This document shows, piece after piece, positions 45,239-53,399 of a stretch of 64,000 nt of DNA (its first letter is position 1; the number at the start of each line of letters is the position of its first letter). The DNA is taken from NCBI RefSeq assembly GCF_014212355.1, contig NZ_JACKXD010000003.1:434001-498000 (forward strand). Reading direction: 5' to 3'. This DNA is from Halobellus ruber. GTDB taxonomy: Archaea; Halobacteriota; Halobacteria; Halobacteriales; Haloferacaceae. Below the pieces are notes generated by a model. It saw only the letters and a program-made list of their open reading frames with translations, did no database searches and was not told the DNA's origin. A program made the position numbers and the translations under genes.

Positions 45239-45940
45239 CTACCGGTCGGTACAGTACTCCACGAAGTTCCGCAGGATCCGTAGCCCGGTCTCGCCGGACT
45301 TCTCGGGGTGGAACTGCGTGCCGAAGACGTTGCCGGCCTCGTTCGCGATGACCGCCGGGAACGCGGTGCCGTAGTCGGTGGTCGCGACGACCGCGTCGGG
45401 GTCTTCGGGGCTGGCGTAGTAGGAGTGAACGAAGTACGCGTGCTCCCCGTCGACGGAACCACCCGCAGTGGTTCCGTCTGCCCGTGGGATCTCCGATCCC
45501 ACGCTGTCGACCCCCTCGACGATCGGGTGCTCGCGCTCGACGTCGAGTTCGTTCCAGCCCATATGCGGCACCTTCAGGTCGGTGTCGAACCGGAGGTTAG
45601 TGCCCGGGACGAAATCAAGCCCCTCGACCTCGCCTTGGCCCTCGTAGTCGGCCTCCTCGCTTGTCGTCAGGAGCATCTGCATCCCGAGACAGATCCCGAA
45701 CACCGGCTGGCCCCGGTCTGCGGCCGCCGCCAGCGGTTCCCGGAACGGCCCGGCGTTGTCCATCCCCTCGCTGAACGCGCCGACGCCGGGGAGCACGATC
45801 CCGTCGGCCGCCGCGAAGTCGTCGGGGTCCTCGGTGATCTCGACGGCGGCGCCGGCGCGCTCCAGCCCGCGTCGGGCGCTCCGGAGGTTGCCGAGGCCGT
45901 AGTCGACTAAAACGACGTCCGCTACCGTCTGGGCGCTCAT
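45239..45940 (-). CDS. hisH: Imidazole glycerol phosphate synthase, glutaminase subunit
   Basis: Supplies ammonia from glutamine to HisF in histidine synthesis. 233 residues, about 20 longer than usual. Class I amidotransferase triad: Cys in FGICLGMQML, His and Glu in GTQFHPEKSGE; start VVLVDYGLGNLRSARRGLE. Around residues 155-173 there is an extra segment (SVGSEIPRADGTTAGGSVD) not expected in the family, encoded by two perfect hairpins and flanked by GTCGAC repeats. The catalytic residues are untouched, so the enzyme probably works. Confidence 0.93.
   Translation of the reverse strand: MSAQTVADVVLVDYGLGNLRSARRGLERAGAAVEITEDPDDFAAADGIVLPGVGAFSEGMDNAGPFREPLAAAADRGQPVFGICLGMQMLLTTSEEADYEGQGEVEGLDFVPGTNLRFDTDLKVPHMGWNELDVEREHPIVEGVDSVGSEIPRADGTTAGGSVDGEHAYFVHSYYASPEDPDAVVATTDYGTAFPAVIANEAGNVFGTQFHPEKSGETGLRILRNFVEYCTDR
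45449..45511. repeat. 57-bp in-frame double-hairpin insert in hisH
   Basis: Two adjacent perfect hairpins on the plus strand: arms ACGGAACCAC / GTGGTTCCGT (45453-45477, 5-nt loop) and CGTGGGATC / GATCCCACG (45483-45503, 3-nt loop). GTCGAC stands at both ends (45449 and 45506), exactly 57 nt apart. Removing 57 nt would leave VEGVD followed by GEHAYFVHSYY, as in ordinary HisH proteins. Confidence 0.75.
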
Positions 45941-46011
45941 ACGTCGGCTTCGCGGCCGCAGAACAAATCGCTTCCGACGCCGCGCGGGTCGCCCGCTCGA
46001 CGCGACGGCGG

Positions 46012-47658
46012 TTACCGCCGGATCACGAACCGGGCGCCGTCGTCGTACGCGGCGTCGACGTCGACCGTCCAGCCGTTCGCCTCCGCGAGCGTCCGCACCA
46101 CCGGGAGCAACATCCCCGATTCGGCGTCGGGGACCGCCTGCCCGTACGCGAACGCCCGGTCGACGTCCACCGCCGACAGCGGCTGCCCGTCGTCCTCGAT
46201 CACGAACGTCTCCGAGTTCCGTGAGGCCTCGACGGCCTCGGCGCCGTTCCGGAGGCAGAACTCGAAGAGGCTCTCGAACAGCTGCTCGGTACGCCGTCTG
46301 TCGGTACTGATCTCGCCGAGACCCGTCGTCGTCAGGCCGCAGTCCGCGCCTGCGACGGCGGCGAACGCACGCCGCATCGCCGCGTCGACGTCGACGGTCT
46401 CGGTCTCCTCGACCTGCCGGCCGAGCTGTGCGATCATCACCAGATCCGAGACGATGATCCCCATCCGGTCGACGGCTTCCGACGCCGTTCGGATCCGCTG
46501 TTCGGCCTCGGCGTCGGGGGGCAGATCCGCGGCCACCAGTTCGATGTTCCCCTGGACGACGTTGAGGGTGTTCCGGAGCTCGTGGGTGATCGCCTCCTCG
46601 AAGTTGTCGAGCTGGGTTTCGTGGCGGCGGACCCGCTGTCGCTGGCGTTCGATCGCGGTGACGTCGGTCAACACCAGCGCCCGGCCGACGGTCGTCTGCC
46701 CGACGGTCAGCGGCTGCATCGACAGCAGGTACCGCCGCTCTACGCCCGACTCCGAGACCCTGATCACGCGGGACTCCCCGGCCGGGAGCACCTCGGCGAG
46801 CTCCGGGACCACCTCCGAAACCGACTCGTCGACGCTGTCGGCCAGCTCGGGGAACAGCGTCCGGGCGGCCTCGTTGGTGTCCTTGACCCGCCAGTCGGCG
46901 TCGACGATGATGATCCCCTCCTCGAGTTCGTCGAGGAGCTGTTCACGCTCGAACCGCCGGACCGTAACGAAGCTGCCGTCGGCCACGTAGAGCACGCCCA
47001 CGGCGAACAGCGCGACCCCGATGGGTTCGTAGTTGAGCGTGAGCACGGGGCCGTACCCGGAATACGCGATCAGGTCGAAGACCACCGGCAGCCCCGCCAA
47101 CCCGACCAGGAGGCTCAGCCGGCCGGTGGTGTAGTTCGACCCCCGGAAGGTCTCGAACAGCATATAGAAGCCGATCGCCGACAGCGCATAGGCCAGCCCG
47201 GTGACGATCCAGTGGAGGGTGCCCAGCCGGATCACGAGGTGCGGAAACGGGGTGGTCGCCGGCGCGGTCGAGAAGTACAGCCCGTGGACCGGGCTGGTGA
47301 GCTTCACCGCGATGATCGTGAGGAACACGAACACCGCGACCCGCCGGAACGCCGGCGTCCGGTGGTAGGACTTCCCGGCGTACGCCGAGCAGAAGTAGAG
47401 CCACCCCCCGACCGACGCCAGTCCCGCGATGAGGCCGAGAAGGTAGAACATCAACTGAACCCCCGGAGCCGCGGAGAGGATCCGGCCGACGTAGAACGAC
47501 GCCCACAGTCCGGTCGTCGCAAGCAGCGCGACCAGCCCGGTCCGCGCGTCGGAGTCATCCAGACGGTCGAGCGCGCGGCGGACGGCGGCGAAACAGATCA
47601 GCGCGGTCGCACCGAAAACGAGCGAGTAGCCCAACTGTATCGGATGCACCCCCGCCAT
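46012..47658 (-). CDS. Sensor histidine kinase with 7TM sensor and PAS domain
   Basis: 548 residues. Seven hydrophobic helices in the first about 215 residues match the histidine-kinase 7TM module. Then a PAS domain (LLDELEEGIIIVDADWRVKD), a short coiled region, and the DHp helix with the phospho-acceptor in ITHELRNTLNVVQGNIEL. The ATP-binding domain is short, and its N-box and G-box are weak (NGAEAVEASRNSETFVIEDDG), which is common in haloarchaea. No response regulator is adjacent. Confidence 0.85.
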   Translation of the reverse strand: MAGVHPIQLGYSLVFGATALICFAAVRRALDRLDDSDARTGLVALLATTGLWASFYVGRILSAAPGVQLMFYLLGLIAGLASVGGWLYFCSAYAGKSYHRTPAFRRVAVFVFLTIIAVKLTSPVHGLYFSTAPATTPFPHLVIRLGTLHWIVTGLAYALSAIGFYMLFETFRGSNYTTGRLSLLVGLAGLPVVFDLIAYSGYGPVLTLNYEPIGVALFAVGVLYVADGSFVTVRRFEREQLLDELEEGIIIVDADWRVKDTNEAARTLFPELADSVDESVSEVVPELAEVLPAGESRVIRVSESGVERRYLLSMQPLTVGQTTVGRALVLTDVTAIERQRQRVRRHETQLDNFEEAITHELRNTLNVVQGNIELVAADLPPDAEAEQRIRTASEAVDRMGIIVSDLVMIAQLGRQVEETETVDVDAAMRRAFAAVAGADCGLTTTGLGEISTDRRRTEQLFESLFEFCLRNGAEAVEASRNSETFVIEDDGQPLSAVDVDRAFAYGQAVPDAESGMLLPVVRTLAEANGWTVDVDAAYDDGARFVIRR

Positions 47659-47744
47659 ACGGTATCGCGATGGTAGCCGACGGGCCGGTTAAGTCCTATC
47701 GGTCCAATTCAATCATTTGATACTCGGCGCGGGCGGTCCGGCGG

Positions 47745-48395
47745 TTAGAACGCCCCCAAACTCGACTGGCCGCCGTCGTCGCCGCCGACGCCCGCGAGGT
47801 CGGCCGCGCGGGCGATCGTCTCGAAGAACGTCTCCCGCTGGCCGCCGTCGTACAGCGTCGCCGCGGGGTGGACCGAGATCACGGCGCGGTAGGGTCGGTC
47901 GCCGACTCGGACGTCGGCGACGTCGCCCGCTTCCGAGGTGACCGCGACCGAGCGATCCAGCAGGTGTTCGGAGGGGACCTTCCCGAGCGACACGACGATT
48001 GCGGGGTCGACGGCGGCGAGTTCCCGAGCGAGGTGCCCACGGCAGTTGTCGAGTTCCTCGCCCGTGGGGTCGCGGTTCTCCGGCGGCCGACACCGGACGC
48101 AGTTGGTGATCCGGACGTCCGACCGGGCGAGGCCGGCCTCCCGCAGCGCGTCGTCGAGGACGCTCCCGGAGCGCCCCACGAACGGTTCGCCCTCGCTGTC
48201 CTCGTTCGCGCCGGGGGCCTCGCCGACGAAGACCAGCTCGGCGTCCGCGGGGCCGACGCCGTTGACGATCCGCGACCGCGACTCGACGAGCCGGGGACAG
48301 CGGGTACACGAGACGACGTCGACGCCCTCGGTCGTCGGGGGGTCGCTGCCGGGCGGGCCCTCGCCGCCGGTCGCGTCGTCGGGGCCGGAGGTCAT
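47745..48395 (-). CDS. Uracil-DNA glycosylase, family 4 (iron-sulfur)
   Basis: Removes uracil from DNA. 216 residues. Four Cys for a 4Fe-4S cluster (CTRCPR and later NCVRCRP), the catalytic GEAPGANEDSEGEPFVGRSG region, VVSLGKVPSEHLL, and the second motif ISVHPAATLY. An N-terminal extension of about 25 acidic residues is typical of haloarchaea. Confidence 0.92.
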   Translation of the reverse strand: MTSGPDDATGGEGPPGSDPPTTEGVDVVSCTRCPRLVESRSRIVNGVGPADAELVFVGEAPGANEDSEGEPFVGRSGSVLDDALREAGLARSDVRITNCVRCRPPENRDPTGEELDNCRGHLARELAAVDPAIVVSLGKVPSEHLLDRSVAVTSEAGDVADVRVGDRPYRAVISVHPAATLYDGGQRETFFETIARAADLAGVGGDDGGQSSLGAF

Positions 48396-48419
48396 ACCGG
48401 AATGCCGGACGGGCGGGAC

Positions 48420-49034
48420 TTACCCGTGACGGTCCGCGTCGGCGGCGCGCCACGCCTGTGCGCCCCGGGCCGCCAGCCTCGCCACCCGGACCGGTTCGGG
48501 GCGGCCGCCGCTCGGCGTGTACGCCCGGATCACCCGCGCCACGTCGTCGGACGCTGTCGGTGTCGAGCCGTCCCCGGGGTCGGCGGCTTCCCCGCCGAGG
48601 CCGACGCTTCTGACGAACACCGTTTCGTCGTTCACGCGGAGGCGTCGCCGCGGCGGCAACCGGTCGTAGACCGCCAGGCGTTCGGCGGCGGCTTCGCCCT
48701 CGAACGCCCGTTCGATCGCCGGCGCCAGCCCCGGACTCGCCTCATAGGAGAGTGCGAGCACCGGCCGGTCGGCCGCCGCGGCGACCCGGTCGAGGTCGAG
48801 GACGTTGAACCACGCGGGGGCGACGCCCGAAACCAGCAGGTACCGGACGTCGTCGCGGTCGAGCCGATCGAGCAGCCGCAGGACCGCGTCGGTCGCGTCG
48901 AGGCCGCCGACGGTCGCCGACGCGAAGCTGACGCCGTCGACGGCGCGGTCGGCGCGGACGACGGCACCGCAGAACAGGCAGTGGTCCTCGACCGTCGACT
49001 CGGCAACGCCCAGCGCCCGGGTCCCGGGTTTCAC
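48420..49034 (-). CDS. DUF99 / UPF0215 family protein
   Basis: 204 residues from a GTG at 49032-49034 (VKPGTRALGVAEST). GAVVRADRAVDGVSF, DVRYLLVSGVAPAWFNVLDL and RPVLALSYEASPGL are characteristic. The family has an endonuclease V-like fold with partly conserved catalytic acids and no established role. The C-terminal PEPVRVARLAARG is conserved. Confidence 0.85.
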   Translation of the reverse strand: MKPGTRALGVAESTVEDHCLFCGAVVRADRAVDGVSFASATVGGLDATDAVLRLLDRLDRDDVRYLLVSGVAPAWFNVLDLDRVAAAADRPVLALSYEASPGLAPAIERAFEGEAAAERLAVYDRLPPRRRLRVNDETVFVRSVGLGGEAADPGDGSTPTASDDVARVIRAYTPSGGRPEPVRVARLAARGAQAWRAADADRHG

Positions 49035-49080
49035 CGTCGCTCGATGCCGTTTCCGCGCCCGTTCGCCACCCGTGGGGTCG

Positions 49081-49257
49081 TCACTCCTCTTTGATGTCCT
49101 TGAGCCGGTCGAGAAGTTCGTCGTTCGATGCGCCGATCTCGAACTCGACGTCGCCGCCGTGGTCCGCCTGGGAGGTGGCAACGCCGTCCTCGTCGTCGAG
49201 GTCGGTGTCGAAGTCCTGGTTCTCCTGTTCGGACTCGTCGTAGCTCCCGAATCCCAT
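49081..49257 (-). CDS. DUF5786-like small acidic protein
   Basis: 58 residues, starting MGFGSYDESEQENQDFDTDL and ending FEIGASNDELLDRLKDIKEE. Very acidic and probably largely disordered with a C-terminal helix. It recurs widely in haloarchaea as DUF5786; function unknown. It is 46 nt upstream of the DUF99 gene on the same strand. Confidence 0.7.
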   Translation of the reverse strand: MGFGSYDESEQENQDFDTDLDDEDGVATSQADHGGDVEFEIGASNDELLDRLKDIKEE

Positions 49258-49459
49258 ACGTGGTACAGTAACACGGGCAGCGATAAAAAACACACGCAGA
49301 GTCGGGCCGCGGCACGACGCGGGAAGTCGGCCGGTACGTCGGCGGGGGAGCCGGCGGCTCCCCGCCCGCAACGGGCGATCGGGGGCCGTCCGCGGGAGCC
49401 GAACGGACCCACCCCGCGACTGCCGAGGCTTTTTGCGCGCCGCGGCGGTACCCCGGCGT

Positions 49460-50092
49460 ATGGAGATTCACACCGTTACCGAGGGCGCAACGGAGTTCAC
49501 CTGCAACGCCTACCTGCTCGCGGGCGACCCGCCGGCGCTCGTCGACGCGGGGACGATGCCGGGCGTCGACGACGTGATCGCCGACCACGTCGAGGACCTC
49601 GACGCCGTCTACCTCACCCACCAGCACGGCGACCACGTGGGGGAACTCGACGCGGTGCTCGACCGGTTCGACGCCGACCTCTACGCTCACGGCGACCACC
49701 CGCGCCGGACCGGCGGACTCGAAGACGGCCGGACGATCGATCTCGGCGGGGAGTCCTACGAGGTGGTCCACACCCCCGGCCACGCCGCGGACCACGTCTC
49801 GTTCGTCGGCAGCGAGCGGGTGTTCAGCGGCGACGTGGTGGTGTACAACGACGGCGCGTTCGACGACGGCAGTTTCGGGCGGACCGACTACCCCGGACAG
49901 TCGCGGGAGCGGCTGATCGGGAGCCTGCGGACCCTGCTCGACCGGCTGCCCGAGACGGTATCGGGGCTGTACGCCGGCCACGGCGACATCTACCGTGCGG
50001 ACCCGACGGGGCCCGACGAGTCGGTCCGGGCGGTCATCGAGCGGGCGTTAGCGCGGGCGGAGCGGCGGGACCCGAAGTATCCGGACGAGTAG
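49460..50092 (+). CDS. Metallo-beta-lactamase fold hydrolase
   Basis: 210 residues. Metal motif YLTHQHGDHVG (H-x-H-x-D-H), then HTPGHAADHVSF, FSGDVVV and a final His in YAGHGDIY give the full binuclear site of glyoxalase II-like hydrolases. Substrate unknown. An IS200/IS605-type remnant begins just after its stop codon. Confidence 0.85.
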   Translation: MEIHTVTEGATEFTCNAYLLAGDPPALVDAGTMPGVDDVIADHVEDLDAVYLTHQHGDHVGELDAVLDRFDADLYAHGDHPRRTGGLEDGRTIDLGGESYEVVHTPGHAADHVSFVGSERVFSGDVVVYNDGAFDDGSFGRTDYPGQSRERLIGSLRTLLDRLPETVSGLYAGHGDIYRADPTGPDESVRAVIERALARAERRDPKYPDE

Positions 50093-50119
50093 CGAAAGGC
50101 GGCGTTACAGTGGTTCGAG

Positions 50120-50368
50120 GCGAAAGCCCACGAGTTCAGTCGTGGGATGAATCCGACACCACCCGAAACGACTACGATGGTTATCGGTTGTGATGCCGAG
50201 TCCGAGGTGAGGATACCCACTCCACGCGGAGGTGGATGAAGCCCGCTATCTCGGTCGGGGGCCGCACTGGCACGGCCCACAACCCCACCGTCGATGAGTG
50301 GGGAACCTTCCGCCGTGGGACGCCCGGTCCGTGACCGGAAACCCCACGACTTCAGTCCCGGGAGGATG
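50120..50368. mobile_element. IS200/IS605-type remnant (PATE-like), no transposase
   Basis: Two similar hairpin ends, CCCACGA-gttcag-TCGTGGG at 50127-50146 and an eroded CCCCACGACTTCAGT...GGGAGGATGTCA at 50343-50371, flank about 190 bp of structured, non-coding DNA (stems such as CTCCACGCGGAG). The right end looks like the 3' end of haloarchaeal TnpB elements, where the guide (omega) RNA is encoded. No tnpA or tnpB frame remains. The right end coincides with the stop codon of L40e. Confidence 0.6.
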
Positions 50369-50518
50369 TCAGGCGGCGCGGCGTTCCTTCGACTTGGGTC
50401 GGAGGTTCTTGTAGCCGCACTTCCGACAGGAGTCGGCGCGCTGCGGGTTTCGGGCGTTACACCGCATACAGATCTGCTTCTCCAGTTCGCGTGCGACCGC
50501 GGCGTCGTTCTTGGGCAT
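50369..50518 (-). CDS. rpl40e: Ribosomal protein L40e
   Basis: 49 residues: start [20 protein letters not shown], then [20 protein letters not shown] and the basic end PKSKERRAA. Four cysteines (CMRC, CRKC) form the zinc ribbon. Same length as other archaeal L40e proteins. The stop codon lies at the boundary with an IS-derived remnant. Confidence 0.95.
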   Translation of the reverse strand: MPKNDAAVARELEKQICMRCNARNPQRADSCRKCGYKNLRPKSKERRAA

Positions 50519-50612
50519 ACCCGTGAGTTCCGGGTGCGGGATCATAACCCTTGCGAGACGGTCGACGCGGCACGGAACGAACCCGGGCGCGCCGCGGCCG
50601 GAACTTCAAACT

Positions 50613-50891
50613 TCAGGCGCCGGCGGGCTGTGCGGCCTGCTCCAGGGCGGCCTCGATGTCCTCCCGCTGGGTGAAGCCGACGAACCGGTCGACGATGTCG
50701 CCGTCGCGCTCGACGACGACCGTCGGCAACGATCGGACCTGGTACTGGTTTGCGACGTCCTGCTCGGTGTCGACGTCGATCTTCCGGAACTCGACGTCGT
50801 CGTACTCGGCCTCCAGCTCCTCGAGGATGGGGTCCTGCTTCTTGCACGGACCACACCAGTCGGCGTAGAAATCCAGTAGTCGGACAGTCAT
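50613..50891 (-). CDS. Thioredoxin
   Basis: 92 residues, one thioredoxin domain: VRLLDFYADWCGPCKKQDPI with the redox-active CGPC, the partner strand KIDVDTEQ and the cis-Pro in VRSLPTVVVERDG. Cytosolic disulfide reductase. It starts slightly shorter than E. coli thioredoxin, which is usual in haloarchaea. Confidence 0.95.
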   Translation of the reverse strand: MTVRLLDFYADWCGPCKKQDPILEELEAEYDDVEFRKIDVDTEQDVANQYQVRSLPTVVVERDGDIVDRFVGFTQREDIEAALEQAAQPAGA

Positions 50892-51101
50892 CGTGTGCGA
50901 TGCCCCGTTGCGCCGGCCGTCGCATAAGCGTTTCCACCACCCCCGAACCCGGCCGGTAGCGCGATCGACCGCGCGGGACGGGACCGGACGAACCGAGCGG
51001 GTCCTCCCCTATACGTCGCCGTTCGTCGGGGCGGGGATCGAGCCCCGGAAACGAACCCGCCGATCCGAAACGTTTAGGCGGGAGACAGCCAACCCTCGGG
51101 T

Positions 51102-51266
51102 ATGAGCAGCGGCCAGAACTCCGGCGGGCTGATGTCCAGTGCGGGACTCGTCCGCTACTTCGACGCCGAGGACCGCAACGCCATCCGGATCGACCCGAAG
51201 ACCATCGTCGCGTTCGGCCTCCTGTTCGGCGTCGGCGTCCTCGTGCTGAACGCCGTCGCGATCTGA
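51102..51266 (+). CDS. Sec61 beta-type translocon subunit
   Basis: 54 residues: a Ser/Gly-rich start ([20 protein letters not shown]), the conserved [17 protein letters not shown] and one C-terminal transmembrane helix ([14 protein letters not shown]). Small subunit of the SecYE channel in archaea. It lies 55 nt before pdxT on the same strand, an arrangement repeated in haloarchaea. Confidence 0.92.
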   Translation: MSSGQNSGGLMSSAGLVRYFDAEDRNAIRIDPKTIVAFGLLFGVGVLVLNAVAI

Positions 51267-51321
51267 GGCGGAAACCGCACGGAACGGTCGCTTTTTGTCG
51301 CCGCAACTCGTCCAGTAACGT

Positions 51322-51918
51322 ATGTTACGAGCAGGTGTCGTCGCCGTCCAGGGCGACGTCTCCGAGCACGCGGCGGCGATCCGGCGCGCGGGGGCGGCCC
51401 ACGGCGAGGACGTCGAGGTCCACGAGATCAGGCAGTCGGGGACGGTCCCGGACTGCGACGTGCTGCTCCTGCCGGGCGGGGAGTCGACCGCCATCTCGCG
51501 ACTCCTCTCCCGGGAGGGGATCGATCGGGAGATACGGGACCACGTCGCCGCCGGCAAACCCGTGCTCGCGACGTGTGCGGGGCTGATTGTCGCTTCCAGC
51601 GACGCCAACGACGACCGAGTGGATACCCTGGATCTCATCGACGCCACCGTCGACCGCAACGCGTTCGGCCGGCAGGTCGACAGCTTCGAGGCGCCGCTTG
51701 ACGTCGCCGGCTTCGACGAGCCGTTCCCGGCGGTGTTCATCCGCGCGCCCGTCATCGACGCGGTCGGCGAGGGGGTCGAGGTGTTGGCGGCCTGGGAGGG
51801 CGACCCGGTCGCGGTCCGGGACGGCCCGGTGGTCGGCACCGCGTTCCACCCCGAACTCACCGCCGACAGCCGGATCCACGACCTCGCGTTCTTCGAGGAC
51901 GTCGCGGTCGAAGCGTGA
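51322..51918 (+). CDS. pdxT: Pyridoxal 5'-phosphate synthase, glutaminase subunit
   Basis: Gives ammonia to PdxS for vitamin B6 synthesis. 198 residues. Start AGVVAVQGDVSEHAAAI, the PGGESTAISRLL loop, nucleophilic Cys in LATCAGLIV, and His-Glu in GTAFHPELT. pdxS is not in this window. Confidence 0.95.
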   Translation: MLRAGVVAVQGDVSEHAAAIRRAGAAHGEDVEVHEIRQSGTVPDCDVLLLPGGESTAISRLLSREGIDREIRDHVAAGKPVLATCAGLIVASSDANDDRVDTLDLIDATVDRNAFGRQVDSFEAPLDVAGFDEPFPAVFIRAPVIDAVGEGVEVLAAWEGDPVAVRDGPVVGTAFHPELTADSRIHDLAFFEDVAVEA

Positions 51919-51949
51919 TGGCACTGTTCGGGTGGGTGCGAACGGCGAC

Positions 51950-52190
51950 ATAGCGACTCCGGAAGCCCCCGCGCTCGCGACTCGATTGGCTCGCTGCGGT
52001 CCTCGTTGCTCGCTTCGTCACCGGCGGCTCGCCGCCGGTTTCCAGCGAGACATCCGGTCTCGCCCGGCTCGCTCCTGCGGTCCTTGCTTCGCCAGTCTTC
52101 GTCGAGACCGCGGCCCCTTCCAGTCCCGCCCGTCGGCGGTTGTTCGGTCGCCATCGCGTGGCTAAACACGAGCGACCGACCACTCCGGAG
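51950..52190. repeat. GC-rich intergenic repeat-like stretch
   Basis: The space between pdxT and the M20 gene is filled by multiple copies of the haloarchaeal pattern GCTCGCTKCGGTC / GCTCGCTTCGTC and an inverted GGCGGC-TCGCC-GCCGGTT stem, with no readable gene. Such sequence is common between haloarchaeal genes; its role is unknown. Confidence 0.5.
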
Positions 52191-52222
52191 GTTTTTGTAC
52201 GGAGCCGACCCCATCGAAGAAC

Positions 52223-53335
52223 GTGACCCAGGACACGGCGGCGGTGGCGGAACTCACCAGACGGCTGGTTTCGATCCCGAGCCACGCCGACGAGGGGGCG
52301 GCCGGCGACGCCGTCGAGGAGTGGCTGCGCGCGGAGACCGACGCCGCGGTGCGCCGCGACGACCACGGCAACGTCCTCGCACGCCGGGGCGAGGGGGCGG
52401 CGTCGCTCGCGCTCGTCGGCCACCACGACGTGGTCGACCCCGACCCCTCGCAGGTGGTGTCGGGGACGCCAGACGACCCCGACCCGGAGTACCGCATCGA
52501 GGCGCGGGAGGGCCGGCTCCACGGCCGCGGCACCGCGGATATGAAGGGGTCGCTCGCGGCCGCACTGCTCGCGTTCCGGGACGCCGACCCGGCCGGCGAA
52601 CTCGTGTTCGCGTCGTTCGCCGGCGAGGAGCGGGGCGGCGTGGGCGCCCGCGCCGCCATCGACGACGGGTTCGCGCCGGATTACGCCGTCGTCGGCGAGG
52701 GGACGACGGGGTATTCCGGCCCCGACACGACCGACGTCGCGGTCGCCCACCGCGGCCGACGGGGGTCGACCCTGACGGCCCACGGGACGGCGGCCCACGC
52801 CAGCGAGCCCGACGCGGGCGAGAACGCGGTCTACCGCGCCTGCGACGCGGTCGACGTCGTGCGGGACCTCCCCGCGCCGGAGACCACGGTCCTCGGCCAC
52901 CAAGTTCGGGGAAGCGTCGCCGTCACCGGGATCGAGGGCGGGTCGGGGTGGAACGTGATCCCCGAGGACTGTTCGGTCACGGTCGACGAGCGAACCGTCC
53001 CGGGCGAGCGGGTCCCGCTCGACCGCGTCGAAACGGTCGACGGCGTCGAGTGGACCGTCGACCAGGACCTCCCCCCGATGGCGTGCGACGACGCCGACTT
53101 CGCCGACGCCGCGCTCGCGGCCGCCGACGCGGCACAGACAGGAACGCCCGACCACGTCGTCAAGCCGCACGCCACCGACGCCGGGTGGCTCGCGGCCGCC
53201 GGGACGACCTGCGTCGTCGCCGGTGCGGCCGAGCCGGGGGAGGCACACACCGCGACCGAGAGCGTCTCGCTCGATGTCTTAGAGCGGTGTCGACGGCTCT
53301 ACCGGCGGGTCGCCGAGCGGTGGCCGGCGACGTGA
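52223..53335 (+). CDS. M20-family amidohydrolase (ArgE/DapE/LysK-like)
   Basis: 370 residues from a GTG at 52223. Zinc motifs: LVGHHDVVDPDP, GRGTADMKGSLAAAL, SFAGEERGGVGA with the catalytic Glu, GEGTTGYSG, and the C-terminal AEPGEAHTATESV. The small size and KPHATDAGWLAAAG are like the LysW-carrier lysine/ornithine hydrolases or DapE. No lys or arg genes are next to it, so the substrate is undecided. Confidence 0.85.
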   Translation: MTQDTAAVAELTRRLVSIPSHADEGAAGDAVEEWLRAETDAAVRRDDHGNVLARRGEGAASLALVGHHDVVDPDPSQVVSGTPDDPDPEYRIEAREGRLHGRGTADMKGSLAAALLAFRDADPAGELVFASFAGEERGGVGARAAIDDGFAPDYAVVGEGTTGYSGPDTTDVAVAHRGRRGSTLTAHGTAAHASEPDAGENAVYRACDAVDVVRDLPAPETTVLGHQVRGSVAVTGIEGGSGWNVIPEDCSVTVDERTVPGERVPLDRVETVDGVEWTVDQDLPPMACDDADFADAALAAADAAQTGTPDHVVKPHATDAGWLAAAGTTCVVAGAAEPGEAHTATESVSLDVLERCRRLYRRVAERWPAT

Positions 53336-53399
53336 GCGGGCGGTCCGCCGTCCCCGCACAGCCGTCGGGTTGATACCCGTACGACGCGTGCATCCAACG

